A DNA stretch of 64,000 nt from Nocardia aobensis NBRC 100429. Its GTDB lineage: Bacteria > Actinomycetota > Actinomycetes > Mycobacteriales > Mycobacteriaceae. The stretch spans positions 1 through 64,000 of the forward strand of contig NZ_BAFQ01000118.1 in the NCBI RefSeq assembly GCF_000308375.1, in the 5' to 3' direction. A model generated the notes under the pieces. It was not told where the DNA came from. It ran no database searches and was given only the letters and a program-made list of their open reading frames with translations. This document shows, piece by piece, positions 17,083 through 25,886 of the stretch (its first letter is position 1; each line of letters starts with the position of its first letter). The translations under genes and the position numbers were made by a program.

Positions 17083-17874
17083 ATGCGGACAGCGATGACG
17101 CTCGACAGCGGCCAAGTCGTCAGTTACATCGACCACGGCGGTTCCGGCCCGGCCGTCCTGCTCTTGCACAGCTACCTGATGGACGCGGACATGTTCGCCC
17201 CACAGGTTCGTTCGCTCGGCCGGACCTACCGGTTGATCGCCATGGACGAACGCGGTCACGGCCAAACCCCCGCCGACAGTCCGTTCACCTATTGGGACGT
17301 GGCCCGCGACGCACTCGAACTGCTCGACCACCTCGGGGTTGACCGGTGCGCGGTGCTGGGGACCAGCCAGGGCGGATTCATCGGTCTGCGGATGGCCCTA
17401 CTGGAGCCGGACCGGGTTGCCGCGCTCGCGTTGCTCGGAACGTCGGGCGCCGCCGAGAATCCGCAGGTCGCCGCCGCCTACCGGCAGGCTGCCACCGCAT
17501 GGCGCGAACTCGGGCCGACGCAGAATCTGCTCGATATGAACGCCGCCATCTGCCTGGGTCAGCACGATGCGACCGAGTGGCAGGCCAAATGGCGTGAACT
17601 TTCCGGAGATCACATCGACCGTGTCCTGACCCCACTGGTCGAGCGGGACAGCATCCTCGATCGAGCTTCCGAGATCGGCTGCCCCGCCGTGGTCCTGCAC
17701 GGCTCGGCGGACGCCGCCTATCCGGTCGACCGGGCCGTCGAGTTGGCCGCAGCGCTGCCCAACGCGGGACCGCCGGTGATCATCGACGGCGGCGCGCACT
17801 TCCTGTCGCTCACGGATGCGGAGGCTGTGGAGCCGCACCTGCTGGCCTTCTTCGCGAAGTCGCTGCCGGGCTGA
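17083..17874 (+). CDS. Alpha/beta hydrolase
   Basis: A 263-residue single-domain alpha/beta hydrolase. It has the oxyanion-loop region LLHSYLMD (~29), the nucleophile elbow GTSQGG (Ser ~92), a late acidic residue in LHGSADAAYPV (~209) and the terminal histidine in DGGAHFLS (~241), completing a Ser-Asp-His triad. Length and motifs fit the 3-oxoadipate enol-lactonase / haloperoxidase-like group, but the substrate is unknown. It is transcribed alone, divergently from the sugar operon, apparently as a leaderless mRNA. Confidence 0.85.
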   Translation: MRTAMTLDSGQVVSYIDHGGSGPAVLLLHSYLMDADMFAPQVRSLGRTYRLIAMDERGHGQTPADSPFTYWDVARDALELLDHLGVDRCAVLGTSQGGFIGLRMALLEPDRVAALALLGTSGAAENPQVAAAYRQAATAWRELGPTQNLLDMNAAICLGQHDATEWQAKWRELSGDHIDRVLTPLVERDSILDRASEIGCPAVVLHGSADAAYPVDRAVELAAALPNAGPPVIIDGGAHFLSLTDAEAVEPHLLAFFAKSLPG

Positions 17875-17910
17875 GGTCGACATCCGGATCACCGCCGGTG
17901 CCGGGGCAGA

Positions 17911-18201
17911 TCAGTCGTCGATGGAGACCTTGTTCTTGTAGAAGGCGACGTACCCCTCTATGTCGGCTGCCGCCCGCTTCGTCTCGGGGTAGTACCAAGC
18001 GGCGTCGATGAGGGGGTTTCCGTCACCGACATCCACGGTGTAATAGCTCGCGCGACCCTTCCAGGGGCAGATGCTATGGGTCTCGGTGGGCGTGAAGTAC
18101 TCCTTCTTGATCGATTCCGGCGGAAAGTAGATATTGCCTTCCACTGTTTCGTAGTGGTCGGACTCCGCGATGGTGACGCCGTTGACCGTTGCCTTTGCCA
18201 T
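17911..18201 (-). CDS. DUF427 domain protein
   Basis: A 96-residue protein that is entirely one DUF427 domain: ETVEGNIYFP, the signature CPWKGRASYYTV around residues 45-56, and the WYYPETKRAA segment. The fold is a small beta barrel and the function is not established. ATG 18201 is chosen because homology begins at MAKATVNG. It converges with the hydrolase gene and is divergent from the SMI1-like gene. Confidence 0.88.
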   Translation of the reverse strand: MAKATVNGVTIAESDHYETVEGNIYFPPESIKKEYFTPTETHSICPWKGRASYYTVDVGDGNPLIDAAWYYPETKRAAADIEGYVAFYKNKVSIDD

Positions 18202-18260
18202 GCGTCCATTCTGCCCCGGCCAGCGAGCGAGCCCCAGCGCCGAACAGTGGCGAGAGAGCC

Positions 18261-18266
18261 TACGAT
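18261..18266 (+). promoter_or_regulatory. -10 element TACGAT for a probable leaderless gene
   Basis: TACGAT ends 6 nt before GTG 18273, with no ribosome-binding site, suggesting a leaderless transcript. Confidence 0.45.
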
Positions 18267-18272
18267 CGCCCG

Positions 18273-18863
18273 GTGACGCTTTCCCCCGCCGACCTGATCG
18301 GCTATGTCGCCAGTGGCCTCGACGCCGATCTGAGCCGCTGGTTCCCCGACGCCGAACCTGTTGTCGTGCCCGAACAAACCCGTTCGGCCACACCGTTTCT
18401 CGAACGACTGGCACCGACGGACGCGACCGCGCTCGCCGCGCTGGACGCCCGGGTGCGCTCGGGGGTGATGCCGCACTTCCTCGACATATTCGACTGGTCC
18501 TACGGTTTCGACTTCGCCGGGAACGACTGCGGGATCCTCGACGCGGACTACACCACCGAACTCACCGATGCCGACGTCTTCTCCGTCGGTGCCGACGGCG
18601 GCGGAAATCTGTTCTGTGTACTCACCAATGGTCAAGTGGCGCTGTGGTTTCACGAGGAGGAGGTTCTCGAGGGCGGCACTCGCTTCGACCATCTCGATGT
18701 GTTCATCTGGTCGTTCCTGCGCTACCGCGCGGTTCGCGCGGGCCGTCTCGAGCTCGAGGCCGTGGAGGCCGATTTCCGTGCCCTCGGCCAGGATGGCGCA
18801 GTGGAACCGGAGCTGGGCCTGCTGAGCCACATGTCGCGACCGACTTCCCACGCGGTGGAGTAG
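18273..18863 (+). CDS. SMI1/KNR4 (SUKH)-like protein
   Basis: A 196-residue acidic soluble protein. The central part (GILDADYTTELTDADVF, then GGNLFCVLTNGQVALWFHEEE) has the alternating strand pattern and the aromatic/acidic turn of the SMI1/KNR4 superfamily, and the C-terminal DVFIWSFLRYRA helix is consistent. Such proteins include immunity proteins of toxin systems and stress-related proteins; no toxin is adjacent. The start is placed at GTG 18273, right after a -10-like hexamer. The family call is moderate and the function unknown. Confidence 0.6.
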   Translation: MTLSPADLIGYVASGLDADLSRWFPDAEPVVVPEQTRSATPFLERLAPTDATALAALDARVRSGVMPHFLDIFDWSYGFDFAGNDCGILDADYTTELTDADVFSVGADGGGNLFCVLTNGQVALWFHEEEVLEGGTRFDHLDVFIWSFLRYRAVRAGRLELEAVEADFRALGQDGAVEPELGLLSHMSRPTSHAVE

Positions 18864-18877
18864 CCGGTCGAGTCCGG

Positions 18878-19354
18878 TCACGGTCGTGCGGTGTGCTCCG
18901 GCCGGCCGTGCGTGCGGCGACGTTCCTTCATCTCCGCCTCGTGGACGTGGCGCCGGCCTTGAACAAGCTGGTCGCGAACCATGCGTTCCATGTCGGCGAA
19001 CGCGGCGTAGTACCCGTCGTCGTACTCCTCCATGATCTGAAAGGTCCATCGCCCCGGCAGTACGTTGCGGCCGATCAACTCGCCACGCACGCGCCCGGCC
19101 AAATCCGGGCGACCCGCGGCGCGAAGCTGGTCGACAACGCTGTCCAGCAGCAGATCGGCATGCCCGGTCAACCGGTGGAACGCATACAGATTCCCGCGCG
19201 CCTGTTCGATCGTCTCCAGCGCTTCGGACAAGGTTCCGGCCGCGCGGACCGCGTCGTCGCCGACATCGTCCGGACGACGATGCCGGATCTCGGGTCGATC
19301 CTCGGTGGCGGTGCCGCGGTCTGCGAATTCTGATGTATCGGTGTCGTTGGTCAT
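18878..19354 (-). CDS. Conserved actinobacterial hypothetical protein
   Basis: A 158-residue soluble protein. After a polar N-terminus (MTNDTDTSEFADRG) it has a helical core with YAFHRLTGHADLLLD, RVRGELIGRNVLPGRW and FQIMEEYDDGYY, which look strongly conserved, then a basic C-terminal tail with GRPEHTARP. No catalytic motif is recognised. It is convergent with the SMI1-like gene, with the stops 14 nt apart. Upstream of ATG 19354 lies a cluster of ATCGAT repeats. Confidence 0.65.
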   Translation of the reverse strand: MTNDTDTSEFADRGTATEDRPEIRHRRPDDVGDDAVRAAGTLSEALETIEQARGNLYAFHRLTGHADLLLDSVVDQLRAAGRPDLAGRVRGELIGRNVLPGRWTFQIMEEYDDGYYAAFADMERMVRDQLVQGRRHVHEAEMKERRRTHGRPEHTARP

Positions 19355-19761
19355 GCACTGGCTGTACCCAGCCACATCGATTCGATGCACAATCGATGCA
19401 TCTGATCGATCGGTGAAGCACTGCGGGCGCTGACCGCCCGGCGGAGCCCCACGACAGGGCCGCGCGTGACGGATCCACTACCTCTGCCGAAGCCGTCCAC
19501 CGCTGCGCGGCCTGCGGCGCAGCGGATCGCGATTCGGTGGCATCGTCGGGGCCGGTCAGCCGACACCGGCATCTACTTCGCTGATGGCCGGTAACTACGA
19601 CGCGTACGCGAATTCCCTCGGGGACTGTGACAGGGCCGGGACGGCACCGTATCGGTGGCCTCATCCGCCCCGAAAGGCGTTGCGCTCAAAGATAACTCGA
19701 TCCGCGGGATCTTCGACAAGCCGACGCCGCCTTGTCTTTTCGCGCGTTCGCCGCAGTGCGA
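19355..19761. other. Gap with ATCGAT-type repeats at its left end
   Basis: 407 bp with no supportable gene. The left end (19376-19410) holds the repeat cluster annotated separately. In the remainder I see nothing beyond GC-rich intergenic sequence. Confidence 0.5.
19376..19410. repeat. ATCGAT / TCGATGCA repeat cluster upstream of the 158-aa gene
   Basis: Three ATCGAT palindromes (19376-19381, 19392-19397, 19405-19410) and two direct TCGATGCA copies (19382-19389 and 19393-19400) spaced exactly 11 bp, one helical turn, so a protein could contact one DNA face. They sit 22-56 bp upstream of the start and could be an operator. Confidence 0.4.
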
Positions 19762-20259
19762 TTACCGAGGCCGTGTTTCCCGAGGCTGGTCTTCGGCTCT
19801 GCGCACGCCACCGTGATGTCCTCCCTCGGCTCCTTCGTCGGTGGCCTCGGTTTCGGGTGCCTGCGCCGCCGGTTGCTCTTCGGCCGGGGACGCGGTGGTC
19901 CCGCCGGGAGTCTCGTCTGGGGCCGGAGCCTTGAAATTCGGGTCGGTCACCGGGTGGGTCGCGCCCGCTGTTCTGGCGCCGCCCCCACCTTCTGTGGTGC
20001 CGCCTACCTCGTCCGCGCTCGTGCGCCGGCCTTCATAGGGCGGGACAGCGGATTCGACGTCGGCGGGTGGGAGCGTCCCGGTCGTGGCGACGTCGTCTTC
20101 GGACTGGTTCTGATCACGGACTGAAGTAACTTCTTCGTGGTCGAAGGTGCCGCCCGGGCGATCGGCCGAGCCGCCGCCCGCTGTATTCGACCCGGTGTCT
20201 CGCGAGCCTTCGGCTCCTCGCTGCGATTGAGGCTCTTCGGACAGATGTTCGCTGGACAT
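19762..20259 (-). CDS. Disordered, acidic low-complexity protein
   Basis: A 165-residue hydrophilic protein made almost entirely of E, G, T, P, A, D and S, with segments such as GGTTEGGGGARTAGATHP and PAEEQPAAQAPETEATDEG. No membrane segment, signal peptide or domain is visible. It has a real ribosome-binding site (GGAGCT) before ATG 20259 and a perfect TATAAT on the minus strand at 20291-20296, which argues for expression. Similar composition occurs in actinobacterial stress or hydration-type proteins, but no function is assigned. Confidence 0.6.
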   Translation of the reverse strand: MSSEHLSEEPQSQRGAEGSRDTGSNTAGGGSADRPGGTFDHEEVTSVRDQNQSEDDVATTGTLPPADVESAVPPYEGRRTSADEVGGTTEGGGGARTAGATHPVTDPNFKAPAPDETPGGTTASPAEEQPAAQAPETEATDEGAEGGHHGGVRRAEDQPRETRPR

Positions 20260-20290
20260 AGCTCCATCGTCTCCTCGAGTAGAGCGCTGG

Positions 20291-20296
20291 ATTATA
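20291..20296 (-). promoter_or_regulatory. Consensus -10 TATAAT
   Basis: A perfect TATAAT on the minus strand, 31 bp upstream of ATG 20259. No clear -35 is seen at 17 bp. It is the best sigma70-type -10 I noticed in the window and drives the disordered-protein gene. Confidence 0.5.
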
Positions 20297-20417
20297 ACCT
20301 CTGCGTTCAAGCGTGGTGCCCGATTCGACTGCAGTCAAGCAAACCCGTGATGCGGAATTTTGCGACATTTTCGGCGTCGGCCGCCAAGACGATGTGGACC
20401 GTGCCACCGCGGCCCGG

Positions 20418-20810
20418 TCAGCGTCTGACGTGGGCTGATCTGTTCGCGATGAGGGCCTCGATCTCGGCGAGCGAGGCCATGGATGCATCTCCCGGTGTCG
20501 TCATGACGAGGGCCCCGTGAGCCGTGCCGTAGGCGAGAGCGCGCTCGACCGAGACACCGGCGAGCAGACCGTAGATCAGGCCGGCGGCGAAGCCATCGCC
20601 GGAGCCGACACGGTCCAGGACGTGCAGGCCATACACCCGGGGCCCGGCCACGAAACCGGTCTCGGTGGACCAGGTAGCCGAGGACCAGTCGTTGACATGG
20701 GCAGAGGAGACCTCACGCAGCGTGGTTGCCTTCCGCAGCTCGCCCGTGGCGGGCTCAGCCGACGGCGTATGTGGTGCACCAGCAGGCGACGGCGAGTTCG
20801 GCTGGTTCAT
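20418..20810 (-). pseudogene. C-terminal fragment of a PfkB-family 2-keto-3-deoxygluconate kinase
   Basis: 130 residues whose last ~100 match the C-terminal part of KDG kinases: ATTLREV, NDWSSATW, LDRVGSGDGFAAGLIYGLL with the catalytic GxGD aspartate, AYGTAHGALVMTTPGD and the terminal NRSAHVRR. Full-length enzymes are above 300 residues; the N-terminal substrate-binding half and lid are absent here and replaced by about 26 proline/serine-rich residues. The ATG overlaps the stop of the upstream G6PDH-like gene (ATGA), so the scrap is still translationally coupled. Without the substrate-binding half it is unlikely to be an active kinase. It reads as a deletion remnant, though expression of a stable fragment cannot be excluded. 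Confidence 0.75.
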
Positions 20811-22189
20811 TGTCGGCGGTCTTTCCGGTTCGGGGCGGCAGGGCCCGGTGATCCCGCGGGATAGTCGTCGAGCGGCACCAGATCACGTGACCAGGCCGAG
20901 ATGACGGGGGTGACCACTCGCCACGACTCCTCCGCCTCGTCACCGCGGATGGACAGGGCCGGATTGCCGAGCAACACGTCCAGCAGGAGCCGTCCGTAGG
21001 CGGGCAGGTCGGGCGGCGGGATCGCCGCGCTCATGGTGAGCGGGACCAGAGTGTCCACGGCGGCGCCGATGGCGGTGAGGGTGAGCGTGAGGTTTTCCGG
21101 CTCGAGCCCGAACCGGAGGACGTTCGGCGCCGTAGTCCCGTGGTGGCCGAAAGGCATATGGGGGATCGGCCGGAAATGAATGGCGACTTCCTTGCGGTCG
21201 GCGGCGAGGGCTTTGCCGGTGCGCAGCACGAATTCGGTTCCGGCCCATCGCCAGTTGTCGATCGCCAGCCGGACTTCGGTGAAGGTTTCGGTCCGCCGTT
21301 GTGGATCCACGCCGGGCTCGTCGATGTAGGACGGGACGTGCCGGTCGCCGATCACGCCGGCGGTGTAGCGGGCTCGGCGGGTGCGGCGCCGGATATCGTC
21401 GTCGGTCAGGGTGCGGATCGACCGCAGTACGTCGACCTTGCGGTCACGCAGATCGCGTTCGGACAGGGTGATCGGCGGTTCCATGGCCACCAGGCAGAGC
21501 AGTTGGAGCAGATGGTTCTGCACCATGTCCTCGAGCGCTCCCACCTGGTCGTAGTACCCGGCACGATCCTCGAGGGTGAGAGTTTCTTCCCAGACGATCT
21601 CGACCTCGGCGATATGCGCGCTGTTCCACAGTGATTCGAGCACCCGGTTGGCCAATCGGCTGCCGAGCAGGTTCTGCACGGTGGTCATCGCCAGGAAGTG
21701 GTCCACCCGGAAGACGGCCTGTTCCGGAACCAGATCTGCCAGCAACGTGTTGAGTTCGTGCGCGCCGGCGAGATCCTCCCCGAACGGCTTTTCGAATACG
21801 AGCCGGCTACCGGAGGGAAGCTGCGCGGCGTCCAGGGTCCGAATCGCGGTGGCGAACAACGACGGCGGCAACGCCAGATAGACGGCCACCGCTCCCGCAC
21901 CGCCGATCGCCTCCGCCACCTGCGCCGGATCACCTATGTCGGCCTGCTGGTATCGCGCAGCCGCGAGGATCGCCCGCCGGGTGTCGGCCGAAATGGCCGG
22001 GGCGTACCGATCGAGCTGGGCCGCAGCCCATTTCCTGAACTGTTCGTCATCGCGGCCCTTGCGGTCGGCGCAGACGACCTCGAAACCGGCGTCGAGGTGG
22101 CCGGTTTGGTGCAGAGCGGCCAATCCCGGCAGCAGATAGCGTCCGGCCAGGTCACCCGTGCCGCCGAAGATGACGAGTCGTCGGATCAT
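20807..22189 (-). CDS. Glucose-6-phosphate dehydrogenase paralogue with altered active site
   Basis: A 460-residue member of the G6PDH family. The Rossmann motif GGTGDLAGRYLLPGL (~9) and the EKPFGEDL strand are kept, as are the DH of the RIDHYLGK motif. Here, however, it reads RVDHFLAM, so the lysine that contacts the substrate phosphate in characterised enzymes is methionine. The canonical zwf at 50452 keeps RIDHYLGK, giving an internal control. The paralogue may use a different sugar phosphate or an unphosphorylated sugar. It is coupled to the KDG-kinase remnant, hinting at a former sugar-acid (Entner-Doudoroff-like) module. ATG 22189 begins the conserved MIRRLVIFGGTGD strand. Confidence 0.82.
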   Translation of the reverse strand: MIRRLVIFGGTGDLAGRYLLPGLAALHQTGHLDAGFEVVCADRKGRDDEQFRKWAAAQLDRYAPAISADTRRAILAAARYQQADIGDPAQVAEAIGGAGAVAVYLALPPSLFATAIRTLDAAQLPSGSRLVFEKPFGEDLAGAHELNTLLADLVPEQAVFRVDHFLAMTTVQNLLGSRLANRVLESLWNSAHIAEVEIVWEETLTLEDRAGYYDQVGALEDMVQNHLLQLLCLVAMEPPITLSERDLRDRKVDVLRSIRTLTDDDIRRRTRRARYTAGVIGDRHVPSYIDEPGVDPQRRTETFTEVRLAIDNWRWAGTEFVLRTGKALAADRKEVAIHFRPIPHMPFGHHGTTAPNVLRFGLEPENLTLTLTAIGAAVDTLVPLTMSAAIPPPDLPAYGRLLLDVLLGNPALSIRGDEAEESWRVVTPVISAWSRDLVPLDDYPAGSPGPAAPNRKDRRQ

Positions 22190-22504
22190 CGCGTGGCCGC
22201 CTGTACCGGTGCGAGGGGGGCGTTCTCCGGAGGCAGGTGGCCATCGGCCCGGTGGGCCGGGCGACACGGTGGATCGAGATCGTGCATCACATCTCCTCCA
22301 CGGCACACGCGGCGAAGCGGCGGCGGATCAACCGAAGCGGGTCAGCACCTTCACGAGATCGTCGATCTCCTTGCCCTCAATCTAACAGCCACCCACCTGT
22401 CCGCCGGCGATCGTTATCGCCACGCGATCCGCCGCCGACGGACACACCCGAGGTCACGCCGCTTCACCGGACAAAACCGACCGGTCATCAGTAGCATCGG
22501 ATCC
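22190..22504. other. Divergent intergenic region between the G6PDH paralogue and ku
   Basis: 315 bp with no supportable gene. It must hold both promoters; only the -10 element of ku (TAGCAT, 22492-22497) is recognisable to me. Confidence 0.5.
22492..22497 (+). promoter_or_regulatory. -10 element TAGCAT of ku, probable leaderless transcript
   Basis: TAGCAT ends 7 nt before ATG 22505 and no Shine-Dalgarno is visible between them. Confidence 0.5.
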
Positions 22505-23464
22505 ATGCGGTCGATCTGGAAGGGTTCCATCGCGTTCGGGCTGGTGAATGTCCCGGTGAAGGTCTATACCGCCACCGAGGACCATGACATCAGGTTCCAT
22601 CAGGTCCACGCCAAGGACGGCGGGCGGATCAAATATGACCGTGTCTGCACGGTGTGCGGGCAGTCGGTGGCCTTCGCCGATATCGACAAGGCTTATGAGT
22701 CGCCCGAGGGCGACAAGGTGATTCTCACCGACGAGGATTTCGCGAAATTGCCGGTGGCCGAGAAACACGAGATTCCGGTGTTGCAGTTCGTGCCCTCCGA
22801 GCAGATCGACCCCATCCTGTTCGACCGCAGCTATTACCTCGAGCCCGATTCCACGACACCCAAGGCGTACGTGTTGCTGGCGAAAACACTCGATCAGGTG
22901 GATCGGGTGGCGCTGGTGCATTTCACGCTGCGGCAGAAGACGCGGCTGGCGGCGCTGCGGGTGCGGGACGGGGTGCTGGTGTTGCAGACGCTGTTGTGGC
23001 CGGACGAGGTGCGCGCGGCCGAATTCGAATCGCTCGACGATGCCGCCGCACCGCGATCGCAGGAGGTCGCGATGGCGCAGACTCTGGTCGACAGCATGTC
23101 GGAGGATTTCGATCCCGATCAGTACACCGACGAATATCAGATCGAGCTGAAAAAGCTGCTCGACGAGGCCATCGAATCCGGATCCGACCGCGTCACCCGC
23201 CACGAAGAGGCGGAACCGGCGCAGATGGATGCCGAGGTGGTCGATCTGGTGGCCGCATTACAGCGCAGCCTCGAAGCCACCGGTCGCGGTGGGGAATCCG
23301 GCAAGTCGAGCCGGGGCCGCGCCTCGAAATCCGCCGCCAAGTCGACCGCGAAGGCGACCACCAAGCGGGCCGCGTCGAAATCCACCGGTACCAAATCGGC
23401 GAGCAAGTCGACTGCGAAGAAGGCGGCGCCGAAGGCCGCCAAGCAGACCCGCAAGGGAGCCTAG
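22505..23464 (+). CDS. ku: Non-homologous end-joining protein Ku
   Basis: A 319-residue bacterial Ku, the DNA-end-binding homodimer that recruits LigD for double-strand break repair. The N-terminus MRSIWKGSIAFGLVNVPVK is the family signature, and the core extends to about residue 260. Residues ~265-319 form a lysine/alanine/serine-rich tail (repeats of the type KSTAK), as in mycobacterial and streptomycete Ku, where such tails bind DNA. LigD is not in the window. The gene is monocistronic and probably leaderless. Confidence 0.95.
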   Translation: MRSIWKGSIAFGLVNVPVKVYTATEDHDIRFHQVHAKDGGRIKYDRVCTVCGQSVAFADIDKAYESPEGDKVILTDEDFAKLPVAEKHEIPVLQFVPSEQIDPILFDRSYYLEPDSTTPKAYVLLAKTLDQVDRVALVHFTLRQKTRLAALRVRDGVLVLQTLLWPDEVRAAEFESLDDAAAPRSQEVAMAQTLVDSMSEDFDPDQYTDEYQIELKKLLDEAIESGSDRVTRHEEAEPAQMDAEVVDLVAALQRSLEATGRGGESGKSSRGRASKSAAKSTAKATTKRAASKSTGTKSASKSTAKKAAPKAAKQTRKGA

Positions 23465-23648
23465 GCGGCGATTCCGGCGTCGTCGCCGAATCAGGCAATC
23501 GTGAGATATCCGACTGTTCGGCGCGCCCACTGCGCGCGGGTCGGCCATACTTTGGCGGGGCCTGGCGGTTACCGTACGGTGCAATCACAGTTCGACCCGG
23601 TCGGGGCCCGGATCGTCCCCGTACCACCAGCTTCCGGAGGAACCACAT

Positions 23649-24413
23649 ATGACCAACCCGTCGGACCCGAACGGCCCGTACGGCCAGCCGGGGCAACCGG
23701 GCTACGGGTATCCGCCCGCCGGCCAGCAGCCGGGCTACGGCGCACACCCGCCGGGTTACGGCGCACCGCCGCCCGGATATGCCGCTCCCCCACCTGGTTA
23801 CGGCACTCCCGCTCCGGGATACGGTGCGGCACAACCGAATTACGGCGCTCCCCCGCCGGGCGCGGGCTACCCGCCGGCCGGCCCGGGCTACGGGTATCCG
23901 CAATCCGGATACGGGCCGCCCGCACCCTATGCCCACTGGTTCGCCCGTGTCGGCGGGTATCTCGTCGACGCGCTGATCATCGGCGTACCGTTCGGCATCC
24001 TGTACGGACTCGCGTTCGGCCTGGGCACCAAAGATCTCGATTGCTCGGGCAGCGATGACTCCTACGGCTCCTCCTACTCCTACTCCGCCGCCTGCACCGG
24101 CGGTGGAATGACGGCCGTCGGCGTCATACTGATGTTGCTGGCGTTCGCCGTCATGGCCGCGGCGGCGCTATACCTGATCTATCTGGAAGGCACCACCGGG
24201 CAGACGCCGGGTAAGAAACTGGTCGGCATCCGTGTGATCAAGGAAGCCGACGGTCAGGTGCTCGGCTTCGGTATGGCCTTCGTGCGCAAGCTCTGCCACA
24301 TTCTCGACAACGCTCTGTGCGGCCTCGGCTATCTGTGGCCGCTGTGGGACGAGAAGAACCAGACCTTCGCCGACAAGATCGTCGGCACCATCGTGGTGCA
24401 GGCTCAGCAGTAA
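23649..24413 (+). CDS. RDD-family membrane protein with Pro/Gly/Tyr-rich N-terminus
   Basis: A 254-residue protein. Residues 1-95 are low-complexity repeats of the PGYG and PPGYG kind, likely disordered and cytoplasmic. The RDD domain follows, with the Arg/Asp signature [14 protein letters not shown] (~98-112), further membrane segments ([21 protein letters not shown]) and [25 protein letters not shown] precedes ATG 23649. RDD proteins are of unsettled function; some are reported as ion antiporters. A strong hairpin follows. Confidence 0.87.
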   Translation: MTNPSDPNGPYGQPGQPGYGYPPAGQQPGYGAHPPGYGAPPPGYAAPPPGYGTPAPGYGAAQPNYGAPPPGAGYPPAGPGYGYPQSGYGPPAPYAHWFARVGGYLVDALIIGVPFGILYGLAFGLGTKDLDCSGSDDSYGSSYSYSAACTGGGMTAVGVILMLLAFAVMAAAALYLIYLEGTTGQTPGKKLVGIRVIKEADGQVLGFGMAFVRKLCHILDNALCGLGYLWPLWDEKNQTFADKIVGTIVVQAQQ

Positions 24414-24433
24414 CGTCGCTGCTCAGCGTTGTC

Positions 24434-24469
24434 ACGGCCCCGCGGTTCCCTGATCGGACGCGGGGCCGT
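24434..24469 (+). terminator. Terminator hairpin after the RDD gene
   Basis: ACGGCCCCGCG and CGCGGGGCCGT form a perfect 11-bp stem with a 14-nt loop, 20 nt after the stop, followed by TTCGT. It lies between convergent genes and may serve both. Confidence 0.65.
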
Positions 24470-24500
24470 TTCGTGTGGTGAGCGCCGGTGTCGGGCGGTT

Positions 24501-25763
24501 TCACACGCCCTTGGGCGCGCGGGAGGACATGAATCCGAACAGATAACCCGCTACTCGCCGCATCTGAATCTCCTCCGCTCCCTCGGTGATTCGATAGCGG
24601 CGGTGGTGGCGGTAGATGTGTTCGAACGGCTGGTGGCGCGAATAGCCGAGGCCGCCGAACACCTGCATGGCGCGATCGGCCGCCTCGCAACACAATCGGT
24701 TGGCCCAGTAGTTGCACATCGATACCTGCTCGGAGGCGGCGAAGGTGCCGCGGCGATCCATGGTCCACGCGGTTTTGTGGATCAGCGTGCGCAGCATCTC
24801 GCACTGGGTGTGCAATTCGACCAGCGGGAATTGGATCGCCTGATTGTCGGCGAGCGCTTTACCGAAGGGTTTGCGCTCCTTGGCGTATGCCACGGCCCGG
24901 TCGATGCAGTATTGCGCCGCTCCGAGACTCGACGCCGCCTGGCGAATCCGGTTCTCGTTGAAAAAATGCTGGACGACCGCCAGCCCGCGGCCCTCGGGTC
25001 CGAAGACGGCGTCGGCGCCGACGCGCACGTCGCGCAGGGTGACCCGCCCGTGATCGGTCGGCATGTTGAAGGTCCACAGATATTCCTCGACCGTGAATCC
25101 GCAGGTATCGGGCGGCACCAGGAATGCGGTGATGCCGGTGCCGTCCCCCGCTTCGCCGGCGGTGCGCGCGAAGATCAGATCGGCGTCGGCGGTGTGAATG
25201 CCGGTATTCCAGGTCTTTTCGCCGTTGATCACCCAGCCGTCGCCGTCGCGCACCGCGCGGGTGTCCATATGGGTGGCGTCGGAACCGTGTTCGGGTTCGG
25301 TGATGCCGAAGGCGAAGAATTTCGCGCCCGCCGCCAGGCCCTCCACCCATTCCGCTTGCTGTTGCGGCGAACCGTATTCCAGCATCAGCAGCAGGCCCAC
25401 ATTGTTGGCGACCACGGCGTGTTCGTTCTGCAGATCGCAGTGCAGGCCGAGACCCCGGCGGGCGAGATGTTCGCGAATGACGGCCATATCGAGATTGGTG
25501 CCGCCGCGGCCGCCGAATTCGGGCGGGAACGCGTAGCGGTAGTGCCCGGCGGCATCGGCGCGGCGGCGGGTCTCGGCGAGCAGATCCTCCCAGTCGGCAC
25601 TGGGCAGCCCGCCGCGATCCCAGTCGGTGCGTGCGTCTTCACGGCGATGGTCGAAGAAGCGGATGTTGTCGTTCTCGCGTTCGAGCGGCACGATCTCGCG
25701 GTCGATGAAGGCATCCAGTTCGGCCAGATAGTCGCTGAGCTCCGAGGGTATGTCGAAATCCAC
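24501..25763 (-). CDS. Acyl-CoA dehydrogenase family protein
   Basis: A 420-residue flavoprotein of the acyl-CoA dehydrogenase fold. Typical features are FAFGITEPEHGSDA (~145) with the FAD-contacting TEP, WNTGIH, the RKPFGKALADNQAIQF helix (~300) and the C-terminal RITEGAEEIQMRR, whose glutamate is the usual catalytic base position. It would oxidise an acyl-CoA to the 2-enoyl-CoA in fatty-acid or branched-chain breakdown; chain length cannot be told. GTG 25763 is selected because TAGGAG lies upstream and the conserved FDIPSEL start follows. Codons upstream of it lack homology. It is not in an operon with other beta-oxidation genes. Confidence 0.88.
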   Translation of the reverse strand: MDFDIPSELSDYLAELDAFIDREIVPLERENDNIRFFDHRREDARTDWDRGGLPSADWEDLLAETRRRADAAGHYRYAFPPEFGGRGGTNLDMAVIREHLARRGLGLHCDLQNEHAVVANNVGLLLMLEYGSPQQQAEWVEGLAAGAKFFAFGITEPEHGSDATHMDTRAVRDGDGWVINGEKTWNTGIHTADADLIFARTAGEAGDGTGITAFLVPPDTCGFTVEEYLWTFNMPTDHGRVTLRDVRVGADAVFGPEGRGLAVVQHFFNENRIRQAASSLGAAQYCIDRAVAYAKERKPFGKALADNQAIQFPLVELHTQCEMLRTLIHKTAWTMDRRGTFAASEQVSMCNYWANRLCCEAADRAMQVFGGLGYSRHQPFEHIYRHHRRYRITEGAEEIQMRRVAGYLFGFMSSRAPKGV

Positions 25764-25886
25764 TGCTGCTCCTACCGTTTCGGCCGGTCCGGCGATTCGG
25801 GCCTCACGATATCGCGCAGCATGCCTTCTCGGAGCGGGACGGACCCGGACATCGGTGACCGAGGGCGAAACAGCGGGACAGACGAG

